Below are positions 16,668 through 25,722 of a stretch of 64,000 bases of DNA, piece by piece. Under the pieces are notes generated by a model. That model made no database searches. It saw nothing but the letters and a program-made list of their open reading frames with translations, and was not told the origin of the DNA. The stretch covers positions 122,451-186,450 of the forward strand of contig JAPOWG010000104.1 of the NCBI GenBank assembly GCA_026707745.1, in the 5' to 3' direction. Positions within the stretch are counted from its first letter, which is position 1. Every line of letters starts with the position of its first letter. Position numbers and translations under genes: made by a program. The stretch comes from Chloroflexota bacterium. Lineage in GTDB: Bacteria; Chloroflexota; Anaerolineae; Aggregatilineales; Phototrophicaceae.

Positions 16668-17642
16668 CTACTTGCCGCTGGCGACCCGACGTTCTCCCGG
16701 CGTTCGCACTTCGATCTGACCGTTGCGAATGGCGATGCTATACGACCTGTTCGTACTGGGTTGGCCCGTGTCTTGCCGGATGATCCATTCATTGAGGCGG
16801 GCGCAGAATTCCGCGCTCAGCAAAAATATCGCGGCGATAAGATTTGCCCAGAACAGCAGAACGATCGCCGTTGCGATCCCGCCGTAGATGAACTGGAATC
16901 CGGCCAGGTTGTTCAGGTAATAGGCGAACCCGGCTTTCGCCAGTTCCCAGCCGATGGCGCCAAAGATCGCGGCCGGCAATACCGCGTCCCAATGCACAAA
17001 GCGCGCGGGAACAAAGCGGAAGAGCATAGCGAATATGACAACATCAAGACCGATCGGCAAGAACAAGCTGCCTACAGAAACCCAGAGGCTCGGTTGATCC
17101 AGCAGCAGGATCGATACCAGCCGCAATACGCCGGATGTCAGGAAGGAAACGACCACCAGAATCACCAGCGTGACGCTCATCAATACCGCCAGTACGCGCA
17201 AGCTCCAGATGCCGCGTCGTTCTGGCACGTCGAAAATCTCGTCCAGCGACGCGGTGAGGTTGGAAAAGAAGGTCAGCGACGACCAGACCAGCGCCAGAAT
17301 GGCGACGACGCCGAAAGACCTGGCTTGCTGCAATGAATCGTCCAAGACCTCTTGAATATAAGTGACCGTTTCGGCGGGCAACAAACGGCTCAGTCCATTC
17401 GCTATCTGTTCCTGGGCGACAGCCGGTTCCAACAGACCGCTCACAACCACGGCCGCCAGGAGTGTCAGCGGGAATACCGAAAAAAGAGAATAAAAGGCCA
17501 GCGCGGCCGATTGACGCGAACCGTATCGGCTGAAATTGCGCAGCGCCGTCAGAAGGACATGAGGCAGTTCCCTGGTCGGCGCGCGGCGAGCGGCCCACCA
17601 GTTGCGCAGGGGACGAAACAGTCGCGACATCAGTTCGCGCAT
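16668..17642 (-). CDS. YihY/BrkB-family inner membrane protein
   Basis: A 324-aa protein with the family's opening (SRYGSRQSAALAFYSLFSVFPLTLL) and about six membrane helices, ending in LYGG-like FQFIYGGIATAIVLLFWANLIAAIFLLSAEF, a strongly conserved block. Members were once misnamed ribonuclease BN; their function is not established, with roles proposed in envelope maintenance or export. The start has GAGG about ten bases upstream. A hydrophilic tail of about 45 residues follows the last helix. Confidence 0.88.
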   Translation of the reverse strand: MRELMSRLFRPLRNWWAARRAPTRELPHVLLTALRNFSRYGSRQSAALAFYSLFSVFPLTLLAAVVVSGLLEPAVAQEQIANGLSRLLPAETVTYIQEVLDDSLQQARSFGVVAILALVWSSLTFFSNLTASLDEIFDVPERRGIWSLRVLAVLMSVTLVILVVVSFLTSGVLRLVSILLLDQPSLWVSVGSLFLPIGLDVVIFAMLFRFVPARFVHWDAVLPAAIFGAIGWELAKAGFAYYLNNLAGFQFIYGGIATAIVLLFWANLIAAIFLLSAEFCARLNEWIIRQDTGQPSTNRSYSIAIRNGQIEVRTPGERRVASGK

Positions 17643-17789
17643 TCGGGCTCGACCTCACTCGTTGAAATAACCATATCACACCCTTGAAGGAACTGAGCGC
17701 GCACAAGGTCATGTCGTCCATTGTTCTGCCGCATGTCAATTGTCCTTGACGGCGCCGGTTCCTGAAGTTGACATATATTCAATCAGGAA

Positions 17790-18989
17790 TCAGCCGAGTC
17801 TCTCCGATGCTGGCGCCCGCGTTTTTCGCAGCAACTCCGAGAAGTTCGCGCCAGGCGTGATCTGCCCCAGAACGGCCGCCCCGCTCGCTCCGGTAAAGGC
17901 GGGCATGGCGCCCGGGCGCCCGTGCCAGGATTCATAAGCCAATAGCGCGAATACGAGCGCTTCCTTAAAGTCGCTGTTCATGCCAATGTCTTCATGCGTC
18001 AATACGCGCGCCGGCGCCAACAGGTCGCGCAACATGGCCACCATTACCGGATTGTGGCGTCCGCCGCCGCCAATAATCACCTCCTGAACAGGAGAGGGCG
18101 CGAATCGCCGGTAGGCCTCCGCGATATTGGTCGCGGTCAAGGCGGTCAAGGTAGCGACGATTTCAGTCTCGCTCAGACCGCGGGCCGTGGCCTGGGCGAC
18201 TAAGTCCAGCGCTGCCGCCGTACCGAAGGTTTCCCGCCCGGTGGTCTTTGGGTAGCCCCTCTGATAATAAGGGTGCTGAAGCAAGACCTCCAGCCATTCT
18301 TCGTTCATCCGGCCGCGTTGCGCAATCTCGCCAGCGCGGTCATAGGTGAGCTTGCCGTCGCTAAAATGGCCGACGGCGGCATCCAGCAGCGCGTTTCCCG
18401 GACCGGTATCGAAGGCAATTGGCCGATCGCGCTCGTTGTTGAGCGGGGGCAAGAAGGTCACGTTGCCCATGCCGCCAATGTTCTGTATGGCGCGCCAGTA
18501 TCGCGGATGCCGGAGCAAGAGCCAGTCCACGTAGCTGGTGAGCGGCGCGCCTTGCCCGCCCAGGGCGATATCGCGCGCGCGGAAATTGCTTATTGTCGTG
18601 ATGCCCGTTCTTTCGGCGAGAACAGCCGCTTCCACGATTTGCAGCGACGCGCTTACCTGCCCGTCGGGACGCACGTTGTGCCATATTGTCTGACCGTGCG
18701 ATCCGATGAGGTCAACGTCTTCGCGACTCAGGCTTGCCTCGGCGAGCAACCCCAGCGCGCCCTCCGCGAAGACTTCCGCTAATGACACGTTCAGTTCCGC
18801 GATCTTGTCCACGCGGCTTCGCTCGGCATCGCAACACTGCAGGATGGCTTGGCGCATAGCGGGCTCGTAGGCGCAGGTGCGCCCATGTATCAGGCGTGTT
18901 TTCAAGTTGCCGGGGGCGCCCTCGATTTCGAAGAGCGCCGAGTCGACGCCATCCGCGGAAGTGCCGGACATCAGGCCGATTATGAGCAC
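17790..18989 (-). CDS. anmK: Anhydro-N-acetylmuramic acid kinase
   Basis: Phosphorylates and opens 1,6-anhydro-MurNAc to MurNAc-6-phosphate during recycling of peptidoglycan fragments. The 399-aa protein has the sugar-kinase ATPase fold: IGLMSGTSADGVD at the N-terminus (phosphate 1), GSHGQTIWHN in the middle, FDTGPGNALLDA and the C-terminal IGGGGRHNPVM adenosine loop. It starts with GTG, preceded by GAGG at nine bases. It stands alone; MurQ and NagZ partners are not nearby. Confidence 0.93.
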   Translation of the reverse strand: MLIIGLMSGTSADGVDSALFEIEGAPGNLKTRLIHGRTCAYEPAMRQAILQCCDAERSRVDKIAELNVSLAEVFAEGALGLLAEASLSREDVDLIGSHGQTIWHNVRPDGQVSASLQIVEAAVLAERTGITTISNFRARDIALGGQGAPLTSYVDWLLLRHPRYWRAIQNIGGMGNVTFLPPLNNERDRPIAFDTGPGNALLDAAVGHFSDGKLTYDRAGEIAQRGRMNEEWLEVLLQHPYYQRGYPKTTGRETFGTAAALDLVAQATARGLSETEIVATLTALTATNIAEAYRRFAPSPVQEVIIGGGGRHNPVMVAMLRDLLAPARVLTHEDIGMNSDFKEALVFALLAYESWHGRPGAMPAFTGASGAAVLGQITPGANFSELLRKTRAPASERLG

Positions 18990-19221
18990 GCGATCTGCCT
19001 CGCTGCTTCGTTCAATTATGGTTGCATTCTAGCACAGGGCGGCGAGGGCAGAGCGCGCATTTGCTATCGAAAACTCAGCCAATGGAGCGGATTTTTTCAC
19101 CGACGCGTGACAATTGATTGTGCAGCCATCGACTGCTTCTTCTATTATCTTGGGCGCCTACTGGTAATGTCCTGGTTCCGGCCAATGCCCGCCTCAACCA
19201 GGCTTCAATTCTTGATTCAGG

Positions 19222-19635
19222 CTAGGTCGACTCGGCATATTTCTTGAAATTGTCGAGGATGGCTTGCCACCCCATCCGCTGCATCTCAAGCGGGTTTTCC
19301 TTGTCGGGATCAAAGACTGTACTGACCCTGGTCTTTTCTCCCAGATCCTCGAAACTGGTTTCAACTTTGCGGCCGTCTGACATCGTGTACGCGAGTTTGC
19401 TCTCATGCGCGACCTGGTCATAGATCCCCTCAAAGTCAAAACCAAAGCTGCCATCTCTGGCTTCCATCCTAAAGCAAAGCCTGCCGCCCACCCTGAGGTC
19501 ATTCTCGGCGCGCGGGCAGCACCAGTCATCCGATGCGAAGTTCCATTGGGTGATATGTTCCGGCAGGTTGAACAAGGTCCAGACATCGCTACGCGCTCTG
19601 TTCACGACAGTTTCAATTGCGATTCGTTCGCTCAT
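19222..19635 (-). CDS. SRPBCC/AHSA1-family protein
   Basis: A 137-aa START-like domain protein of the Activator-of-Hsp90-ATPase (AHSA1/CalC) type. Typical features are IAIETVVNRARSDVWTLFNLPEHITQWNFASDDW at the N-terminus and GWQAILDNFKKY at the C-terminal helix. The fold makes a hydrophobic cavity and often handles small ligands or toxins, but no specific role can be assigned. AGGA lies ten bases before the ATG. The tRNA-Ser genes lie directly upstream on the same strand. Confidence 0.85.
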   Translation of the reverse strand: MSERIAIETVVNRARSDVWTLFNLPEHITQWNFASDDWCCPRAENDLRVGGRLCFRMEARDGSFGFDFEGIYDQVAHESKLAYTMSDGRKVETSFEDLGEKTRVSTVFDPDKENPLEMQRMGWQAILDNFKKYAEST

Positions 19636-19671
19636 GTAGGGACGTCCTGCGCTTTGTAGGAAGGATTGAAA

Positions 19672-19758
19672 CGGAGAGGACAGGATTCGAACCTGCGGTA
19701 CCCGTGAAGGTACAACCGCTTAGCAGGCGGCCCCAATCAACCACTCTGGCACCTCTCC
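19672..19758 (-). tRNA. tRNA-Ser(GCT)
   Basis: 87-nt gene with 7-bp acceptor stem GGAGAGG/CCTCTCC, discriminator G, the long variable arm of serine tRNAs, a TTCGAAT T-loop and anticodon loop CTGCTAA giving anticodon GCT (codons AGC/AGU). The 3' CCA is not encoded. Confidence 0.95.
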
Positions 19759-19792
19759 ATGCTGGCCTATAAAGTTGTTAAGGCGGTTAAGG

Positions 19793-19879
19793 CGGAGAGG
19801 ACAGGATTCGAACCTGCGGTACGGAGAACCGTACAATGGTTTTCAAGACCATCGCCTTAAACCACTCGGCCACCTCTCC
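19793..19879 (-). tRNA. tRNA-Ser(TGA)
   Basis: 87-nt serine tRNA with the same acceptor stem as its neighbour, a long variable arm (ACGGTTCTCCGT) and anticodon loop CTTGAAA giving anticodon TGA. CCA is not encoded. It lies 34 bp upstream of tRNA-Ser(GCT) on the same strand, probably one transcript. Confidence 0.95.
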
Positions 19880-20024
19880 AACTGTAAACCAAGTCTCGAT
19901 GTGGCGCGAATAATGCTAGCACAGCGTCCTGTGACTGTCAATATACCAGCGGCGGATGGGCTGGCAGTTGAGCGCTTTGTTTATATCATCTATACTGCGC
20001 GGACCCGCAATTTCGAAGTGACCG

Positions 20025-21005
20025 ATGGCTTTGACAGTTTTTGGATTCCTGTACCTGACCGTTTTGATCTTTCTGGCGAACGCGGCAAACGGACCCGGCA
20101 GGTGGCACCGGTACTCCCGCGTTCTTCAGGCAGCCATGCCCGCTGTCATCGCAGTCCAGTTGTTGAACAGAGTATCTACGTCCGGCGCGAAGGATCTTTT
20201 TCAATGGTCCTATTTGGGTTTTGCTGCCGCAGCGATCGCAATCATGCTGCTCTTGATCGGATTCGAGTCACCCTGGCGCCAGGTCGAGCGCTTGATCGGC
20301 GTTTCAGGGGTGATCGTTTCGCCGAGATTTGACAGCCGGCGACCGGTTCATCGCCTGGCGCTGCTGCTCATGATATTTGCGCTTGCGGTACTCTATTGGA
20401 CTTCGAGCGCCGAGAGCCTCCAGCAGGATTTGCTCGAGGGTTTTTCCAGCGCTGAAAGCGCCCTGCTCAACCTGAGCGCGCATGTGGCAGCATATGTTTT
20501 GCTGGCGCTTTTGGGCGTCGGCTGGCTGGTTCGCCGAGGCTGGACGAATACGTTCGAGCGCCTCGGCTTGCGATTCCCCACTGGTGCAGATTTGCTGGTT
20601 GGCACCGCGCTTGGCTGCATTGTCTACCTTGGCGTCTCGCTGCTGATGTTAGTATGGCAAAGCGCCGTACCCGCAAGCAGTTTCGACGGGCAGACGGCGG
20701 CGGCGCGGCAGATTTTCAATACCTTTAGCGGTTCGCTCTTCCTGGGAGCGCTCTTGGCGCTTTTGGCCGCAATAGGCGAAGAAACGCTGTTTCGCGGCGC
20801 GCTTCAGCCCGTTTTCGGCGTCGTGATCGTTTCGCTGTTCTTCACAGCGATCCACTTGCAGTACGCCGCTACGCCGGCAGCGGCAATCGTGTTTGCGGTC
20901 TCGCTCGCATTCGGATGGGCGCGCGCCCGTCTTAGCACCACCGCGGCAATTATTTCGCATTTCGTCTACAATATGATCCCGTTTCTATTGGCAAGTCCGG
21001 CCTAA
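20025..21005 (+). CDS. CPBP-family intramembrane glutamic endopeptidase
   Basis: A 326-aa membrane protein with a full Rce1-like active site in its C-terminal half: Glu252-Glu253 and Arg257 in EETLFRG, His277 in FTAIHLQY, and His312/Asn316 in SHFVYNM. The N-terminal 150 residues add several hydrophobic segments not part of the protease domain. Bacterial members process signal peptides, bacteriocins or surface proteins; the target here is unknown. Unlike the CPBP-like protein at 4942-5661, all motifs are intact. The ribosome site before the ATG is weak. Confidence 0.87.
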   Translation: MALTVFGFLYLTVLIFLANAANGPGRWHRYSRVLQAAMPAVIAVQLLNRVSTSGAKDLFQWSYLGFAAAAIAIMLLLIGFESPWRQVERLIGVSGVIVSPRFDSRRPVHRLALLLMIFALAVLYWTSSAESLQQDLLEGFSSAESALLNLSAHVAAYVLLALLGVGWLVRRGWTNTFERLGLRFPTGADLLVGTALGCIVYLGVSLLMLVWQSAVPASSFDGQTAAARQIFNTFSGSLFLGALLALLAAIGEETLFRGALQPVFGVVIVSLFFTAIHLQYAATPAAAIVFAVSLAFGWARARLSTTAAIISHFVYNMIPFLLASPA

Positions 21006-21024
21006 TTCGGCGAATTTACGGAGA

Positions 21025-21124
21025 ACAGCCGCTCGGCGCGCGAGCGGCGAAAAGGTCCCAGGAATGTCGCGCTCAGACAAAATAACAAGGCTTCTCCTTG
21101 CGTGAGCAAGGGAGTTTGTTAAAT
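21025..21124 (+). ncRNA. R4 element, copy B, overlapping the rlmN start
   Basis: Best-formed copy of the R4 element. It has an 8-bp hairpin GCCGCTCG/CGAGCGGC (21028-21048) and a second hairpin CCTTGC-GTGA-GCAAGG (21096-21111), extended by AACAA/TTGTT, with a GNRA-type loop. The likely ribosome site GGGAG of rlmN lies in the 3' arm of the second hairpin and the ATG at 21123 ends the element, so folding could limit initiation. Function is inferred only. Confidence 0.45.
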
Positions 21125-22181
21125 GAGAAAGCAAATGACAAACCTCTACGCGCTGACCTCCGCGGAACTCAACAGCTTTGTCGCCGAGTTGGGCGAAAGG
21201 CCGTTTCGCGCTCGCCAGCTCTGGAAATGGATGTACGACAAGCGCGTGGATGACTTCGCCGCAATGACCGATCTACCCAAGCGCTTTATTGAGGAACTCG
21301 GCCAAAGCGCTTCGCTCGGCAGCTTAGAGTTGATCGCGCGACAGAACAGCGCCGATGGCACGGAAAAGCGGCTCTATCAACTGGCGGACGGTCAATTGAT
21401 TGAATCCGTCCTCATGCCTTACGAGGACCAGCGCAAGACCGCCTGTTTGTCGACCCAGGCCGGCTGCGCGATGGGCTGCGTGTTTTGCGCCACGGGCCAG
21501 ATGGGATTCGCGCGCAACCTGAGGGCGGCGGAGATTTTCGAACAAGCGATGCTCTTCGCGCGAGAACTGGCTTCGCGGGGCGAACGACTGAGCAATATCG
21601 TGCTCATGGGCATGGGCGAGCCCTTCCACAACTATGACGCGACCATGCATGCGGTCCGTCAATTCATGCATCGCTTGGGCATCGGCGCTCGGCATATCAC
21701 GGTCAGCACCGTGGGATTGGCGCCGCAGATCCGGCGCTTTGCCGACGAGGGTCTTCAGGTCAATCTGGCCCTGAGCCTGCATAAAGCGGAGGACAGCGAG
21801 CGTTCCGCGCTGATGCCCGTTAATCGGCGCTGGCCGATCGACGAATTGATCAGCGCTTGTCGTTATTACACTGCCAAGACAAACCGGCGAGTCACTATCG
21901 AGTGGGCGGCTATCGCCGGCGAGAATGACAGTGCGGACGAGGCGCACAAGCTGGGGCGTCTGCTCGCCGGACTCTTGTGCCACGTCAACATCATTCCCTT
22001 AAATCCGACCGACAGATACCGGGGCGCGCCAGCCGAACACGAGCGTATCGACAAGTTCAGGAGTATCCTGAAGCACTATGAAGTGGCCAGTACTGTGCGC
22101 CTGCGGCGAGGCATTGACATTGACGCCGGCTGCGGTCAATTGAAAACGAGCCTCATCAAACTCGACCAGATCAGTGGCTGA
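21123..22181 (+). CDS. rlmN: Dual-specificity 23S rRNA/tRNA adenine-C2 methyltransferase
   Basis: Radical-SAM enzyme that methylates C2 of A2503 in 23S rRNA and A37 in some tRNAs. The 352-aa protein has the CX3CX2C cluster (Cys115, Cys119, Cys122 in GCAMGCVFC), the GMGEP motif (MGMGEPFHNYDA) and the C-terminal Cys337 (DAGCGQL) that carries the transferred methyl group. The N-terminal ERPFRARQLWKWMY is typical. ATG 21123 with GGGAG upstream is chosen over ATG 21135. The ribosome site lies inside an R4 hairpin. Confidence 0.94.
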   Translation: MRKQMTNLYALTSAELNSFVAELGERPFRARQLWKWMYDKRVDDFAAMTDLPKRFIEELGQSASLGSLELIARQNSADGTEKRLYQLADGQLIESVLMPYEDQRKTACLSTQAGCAMGCVFCATGQMGFARNLRAAEIFEQAMLFARELASRGERLSNIVLMGMGEPFHNYDATMHAVRQFMHRLGIGARHITVSTVGLAPQIRRFADEGLQVNLALSLHKAEDSERSALMPVNRRWPIDELISACRYYTAKTNRRVTIEWAAIAGENDSADEAHKLGRLLAGLLCHVNIIPLNPTDRYRGAPAEHERIDKFRSILKHYEVASTVRLRRGIDIDAGCGQLKTSLIKLDQISG

Positions 22182-22499
22182 GGCTGATGGATTTGTTTGG
22201 GTTGTCCGGTAGCCATAGCGCTCGAGCACTTTTTTCTACCCCACTCCCCGGCCTGTTCCCCCCTCGATTCCCCGGCTCAACGCTGAGGAGCGGACACCTT
22301 TTCATCAAGCTCGATATCGCCAATAAATCTGTATCATTTTGGCGATTTTCGGGCGACCTGACAGGTCGCCCCTACACCGCGTTGCGATATTGGCGTATCC
22401 ACGATTTTCACCACTCCCCCGGTCCGCGCGCTTTTGCAATAAGGCTGCGCAACAAGTAATATGAGATTGTGCGTCGATCTCTAAAATCGGAGTCAAGCA
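22182..22499. other. Intergenic region with an R2 hairpin
   Basis: No gene seen. It contains an R2 hairpin at 22351-22375 (GGGCGACCTG, ACAGGTCGCCCCTAC) between rlmN and rpe. The last 17 bases give a GGAG ribosome site for rpe. Confidence 0.55.
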
Positions 22500-23180
22500 A
22501 TGACAAAGAAGCCGATCAAAATAGCGCCCTCAATCCTGTCGGCGGATTTCACTCGACTCGGGGAAGAAGTGCGGCAGGCGCAAGACGCGGGCGCCGACTG
22601 GATACATATTGATGTGATGGACGGGCAATTTGTACCGAATATCACCATGGGGCCTCTGGTTGTAGAAGCCGTGAAAAAGGTGGCGAGCATCCCGTTGGAC
22701 GTACACTTGATGACCGTCCAGCCGGAGCGCCTGATAGGACGGTTTGCCGCATGCGGGGCCGATTCCATCACCGTGCACGTGGAGGCTTGTACGCACCTTC
22801 ATCGTGTCCTGGGGCAGATAAAATCCGCCGACTGCCGGGCCGGCGTGGCGCTGAATCCTCACAGTCCGGCGGCGTCGCTGGGCGAGATCCTGGATATGGT
22901 CGATATCATCAATGTGATGACCGTCAACCCGGGCTTCGGCGGTCAAGCGTTCATCAGGGCGATGACCGCCAAGATCGCTTCATTGCGCGCTATGGTTGAT
23001 AGGGCTGGGTCAAATATCGATATTGAAGTTGACGGCGGCATCAATCGCGAGACGATCCTCCTGGCTGCGGCAGCCGGGGCCAATGTCATGATCGCCGGTA
23101 CATGCGTATTCGGGCATGCAGAAGGCAGCGCCGCCGGCATCCAGGATTTGCGTCAAGCAATCGCGAGCCTTGATATCTGA
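22500..23180 (+). CDS. rpe: Ribulose-phosphate 3-epimerase
   Basis: Interconverts ribulose-5-phosphate and xylulose-5-phosphate in the pentose phosphate pathway. The 226-aa TIM barrel opens with KIAPSILSADFTRLGEEV and shows the metal ligands HIDVMDGQFVPN (His, Asp), VHLMTVQP and the late EVDGGINRET (Asp) block. GGAG precedes the ATG. Its stop overlaps the start of the FakA-like gene by one base (TGATG), heading a tight operon through recG. Confidence 0.95.
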   Translation: MTKKPIKIAPSILSADFTRLGEEVRQAQDAGADWIHIDVMDGQFVPNITMGPLVVEAVKKVASIPLDVHLMTVQPERLIGRFAACGADSITVHVEACTHLHRVLGQIKSADCRAGVALNPHSPAASLGEILDMVDIINVMTVNPGFGGQAFIRAMTAKIASLRAMVDRAGSNIDIEVDGGINRETILLAAAAGANVMIAGTCVFGHAEGSAAGIQDLRQAIASLDI

Positions 23181-24847
23181 TGTCATCATGTCGCAACACA
23201 TACGGCGTCGATGGCAAGGCGCTGAAACGGGCCTTGGCAAGCGCCATCGGCCAGTTTTCCCAGCATGTTGAAGTAATCAACGAAATGAATGTCTTTCCGG
23301 TCCCTGACGGAGACACGGGAATAAACATGTACCACACGCTCCAGCGCGCCTACAGCGAAATATCGGATCTCGACGATTCGGACATTGCGGAAGTATCCCG
23401 GCGATTCGCCTATGGCGCGTTAATGGGGGCCCGCGGAAACAGCGGCACAATCCTTTCGCAGTTGCTGAAGGGATTCGCTGAGGAACTGCAGAGTACCAAA
23501 GCGCTGGATACGCCCCACTTGGCCCTTGCTTGCAAGCGCGCGGCGCAATTTGCTTATGATGCAGTAACAAGCCCGGTAGAAGGCACGATTCTCACGGTCG
23601 CGCGGGAAGCGACGGAAACTCTCGAACTGCATGCGGACGAGGGCCTGGCGCTCTCCGAGGCGCTGGATATTCTGGTTCGCGCAGCGCAAGCATCGCTGCG
23701 AAGAACGCCGGAATTGTTGCCGATACTAAAGGAGTCCGGCGTCGTAGATTCAGGCGCCTTGGGCCTGGCCTCGTTCCTGGAAGGACTCGCGCCTGGAGAC
23801 GGCAAATTCGATAGGCCGGAGAAAGCGGAAGCTCCTGTTGCAGCGCGCCCGGGCGTCTCGATGGGCTCATCCGGCGACGCTTCCTACGGCTACGATGTGC
23901 AGTTTCTCATGCTCGGCAAGGACTTGAATATCGCTCAAATCCGTCAAGACCTGGAGCAAGCGGGCTGGTCTCTGCTGGTGGTCGGCGACGACTCCACGGT
24001 CAAGGTCCATATACATGTGGACAATCCCGCCCTACCCATTGACTATGCGGTGCAATCCGGCGCGATACTGGATGACATCGTGATCGAAAACATGGAATTG
24101 CAGTTCCGGCGAAGACCGGGGCAAGAGACATCATCAGCGGCGGCGCCGAAACATCAGGCAGCAGAGGCCTACGGCGTGATCGCCGTGGCTCCGGGAGACG
24201 GATTGAGAGCAGTGTTTGAGGATCTGGGATGTGAGGCGGTAATCCGCGGCGGACAAGGCAGAAATCCCAGCGTGGAAGATTTCCTGGTTGCAATTGACAG
24301 CGTAAGCGCTTCGAAGGTGTTCATCCTGCCAAACAATCGCAATATCATCATGACCGCCAGACAAGCAGCTGAAAGTGCCGATGAGAGGCGCGTCGATGTC
24401 CTGCCCACGACGTCCGTCGTCCAAGGGATTAGCGCTCTGATCGCCTTGCGTTCATTTGAAGACAGTGGTGAAGACAGCGGCGGCGATTTGGACTCGGCGA
24501 TCAGAGAAATGAGAGCGGCAGCCCAGCAGGTCTGTTCGATAGAGATCACGCGGGCAAGCAGAGATTCTCGTCTGGGTGGCCTGGCAATAGGCTGTGGCGA
24601 CTTCCTCGCCATCGGCGACGGCCAGATTCTGGTTGCCGGCGCCACAATCGAGGCAGCTGTACGCGATGCTTTGGCCAAAGCCCTAAAGGCCGAACACGAA
24701 CTGGTTACCTTATATTATGGCGATAGCATTCAAGAGCGAGAGGCCAAGGATTTGATTGAGCGTTTATCATTTACCTATTCGGAATTAGAATTTGATCTGG
24801 TCTTCGGCGGACAAGACCTTTACCCGTATTTGATCGGCCTTGAGTGA
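23180..24847 (+). CDS. fakA: FakA-like fatty acid kinase (DAK2 domain protein)
   Basis: A 555-aa protein with an N-terminal DhaL/DAK2 kinase domain (MNVFPVPDGDTGINM with Mg2+-binding Asp43 and Asp45; GARGNSGTILSQLL; EGTILTVARE) and a long C-terminal DegV-binding region ending ELEFDLVFGGQDLYPYLIGLE. In Firmicutes FakA phosphorylates fatty acids held by DegV-fold FakB proteins for phospholipid synthesis. Two DegV-family genes follow directly with overlaps, strongly supporting that role here. It could also act on another acyl substrate. Confidence 0.9.
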   Translation: MSSCRNTYGVDGKALKRALASAIGQFSQHVEVINEMNVFPVPDGDTGINMYHTLQRAYSEISDLDDSDIAEVSRRFAYGALMGARGNSGTILSQLLKGFAEELQSTKALDTPHLALACKRAAQFAYDAVTSPVEGTILTVAREATETLELHADEGLALSEALDILVRAAQASLRRTPELLPILKESGVVDSGALGLASFLEGLAPGDGKFDRPEKAEAPVAARPGVSMGSSGDASYGYDVQFLMLGKDLNIAQIRQDLEQAGWSLLVVGDDSTVKVHIHVDNPALPIDYAVQSGAILDDIVIENMELQFRRRPGQETSSAAAPKHQAAEAYGVIAVAPGDGLRAVFEDLGCEAVIRGGQGRNPSVEDFLVAIDSVSASKVFILPNNRNIIMTARQAAESADERRVDVLPTTSVVQGISALIALRSFEDSGEDSGGDLDSAIREMRAAAQQVCSIEITRASRDSRLGGLAIGCGDFLAIGDGQILVAGATIEAAVRDALAKALKAEHELVTLYYGDSIQEREAKDLIERLSFTYSELEFDLVFGGQDLYPYLIGLE

Positions 24848-25722
24848 TGCCTCGAATCCATATAGTCACCGATAGCGGCGCGACATTTTCCAATCCGCGC
24901 CTGATAAAACACTACCCGGTGACGATCTTGCCCAATCAAATTGAAATCGAGGGGGTTCGCTTTCAAGAAGACATCGACCTGGAAAGCGAGCAGGCCTTTG
25001 AACTTTTGGGAAAACTCGCGGCGACGCCGACCGTCATTCCGCCGTCGGAAAACGATTATGCCGAACTGTACGCTCGGCTCTCGCATTTTTACGATGTGAT
25101 AATATCCATTCATCCGTCGCGCGACTTGAGCAAGAGTTGGCAAAACGGCCGGTTGGCCGCGCAGCAGGTTGGAAACGACTGTGAGATCGCGGTAATTGAT
25201 TCGCAAAGCCTGTGCGCGGGCCAGGGTATGCTGGTACGCGTCGCGGCGCGGGCCGCTCACGACAGACTTGGGGTTGAGGAGGCGATTCAGGCGGTTCGCA
25301 CGGCGGTCAACCGCGTATATTCGGTCTATTGCATACACAACCTGGATTACCTGCGCTTTAACCAGATCATGAAACCGTCTCATGCGATCTTGTGCACGCA
25401 CATGGGCATCAAGCCATTTGTCAGCTTGGAAGACGGCAAGATCATCGTCATTGAAAAGGTCCGCAACCAGCCGCAGGCTATCGAACGGCTGGTTGAGTTT
25501 TTGGTAGAATTTACCGAATTGGATGACGCGGTGATGTTGCAGCATCAGAACCAAATCAGTGAAGAGACCCGCATCATGCAGGATCGATTGGCTCTGGAAT
25601 TCCCGGGTCAGCATTTTCCCTTCACTATGTACAGTACAACTATGGCAACCTGGCTTGGCCCAAGCGCGATAGGCGTGGCGGTACTGGAAAAAGAAACGGA
25701 CGATTTGGACTATGACTTTTAA
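24847..25722 (+). CDS. DegV-family fatty-acid-binding protein (FakB-like, first)
   Basis: A 291-aa DegV-fold protein. IHIVTDSGATF at the N-terminus and PTVIPPSENDY supply the Ser/Thr pocket that binds the fatty acid carboxylate in FakB proteins; the C-terminal GPSAIGVAV closes the fold. It should present acyl chains to the upstream kinase. The ATG overlaps the kinase stop (TGATG); an in-frame GTG one codon earlier is less likely. It is clearly diverged from the second DegV gene, so the two may prefer different acyl chains. Confidence 0.88.
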   Translation: MPRIHIVTDSGATFSNPRLIKHYPVTILPNQIEIEGVRFQEDIDLESEQAFELLGKLAATPTVIPPSENDYAELYARLSHFYDVIISIHPSRDLSKSWQNGRLAAQQVGNDCEIAVIDSQSLCAGQGMLVRVAARAAHDRLGVEEAIQAVRTAVNRVYSVYCIHNLDYLRFNQIMKPSHAILCTHMGIKPFVSLEDGKIIVIEKVRNQPQAIERLVEFLVEFTELDDAVMLQHQNQISEETRIMQDRLALEFPGQHFPFTMYSTTMATWLGPSAIGVAVLEKETDDLDYDF

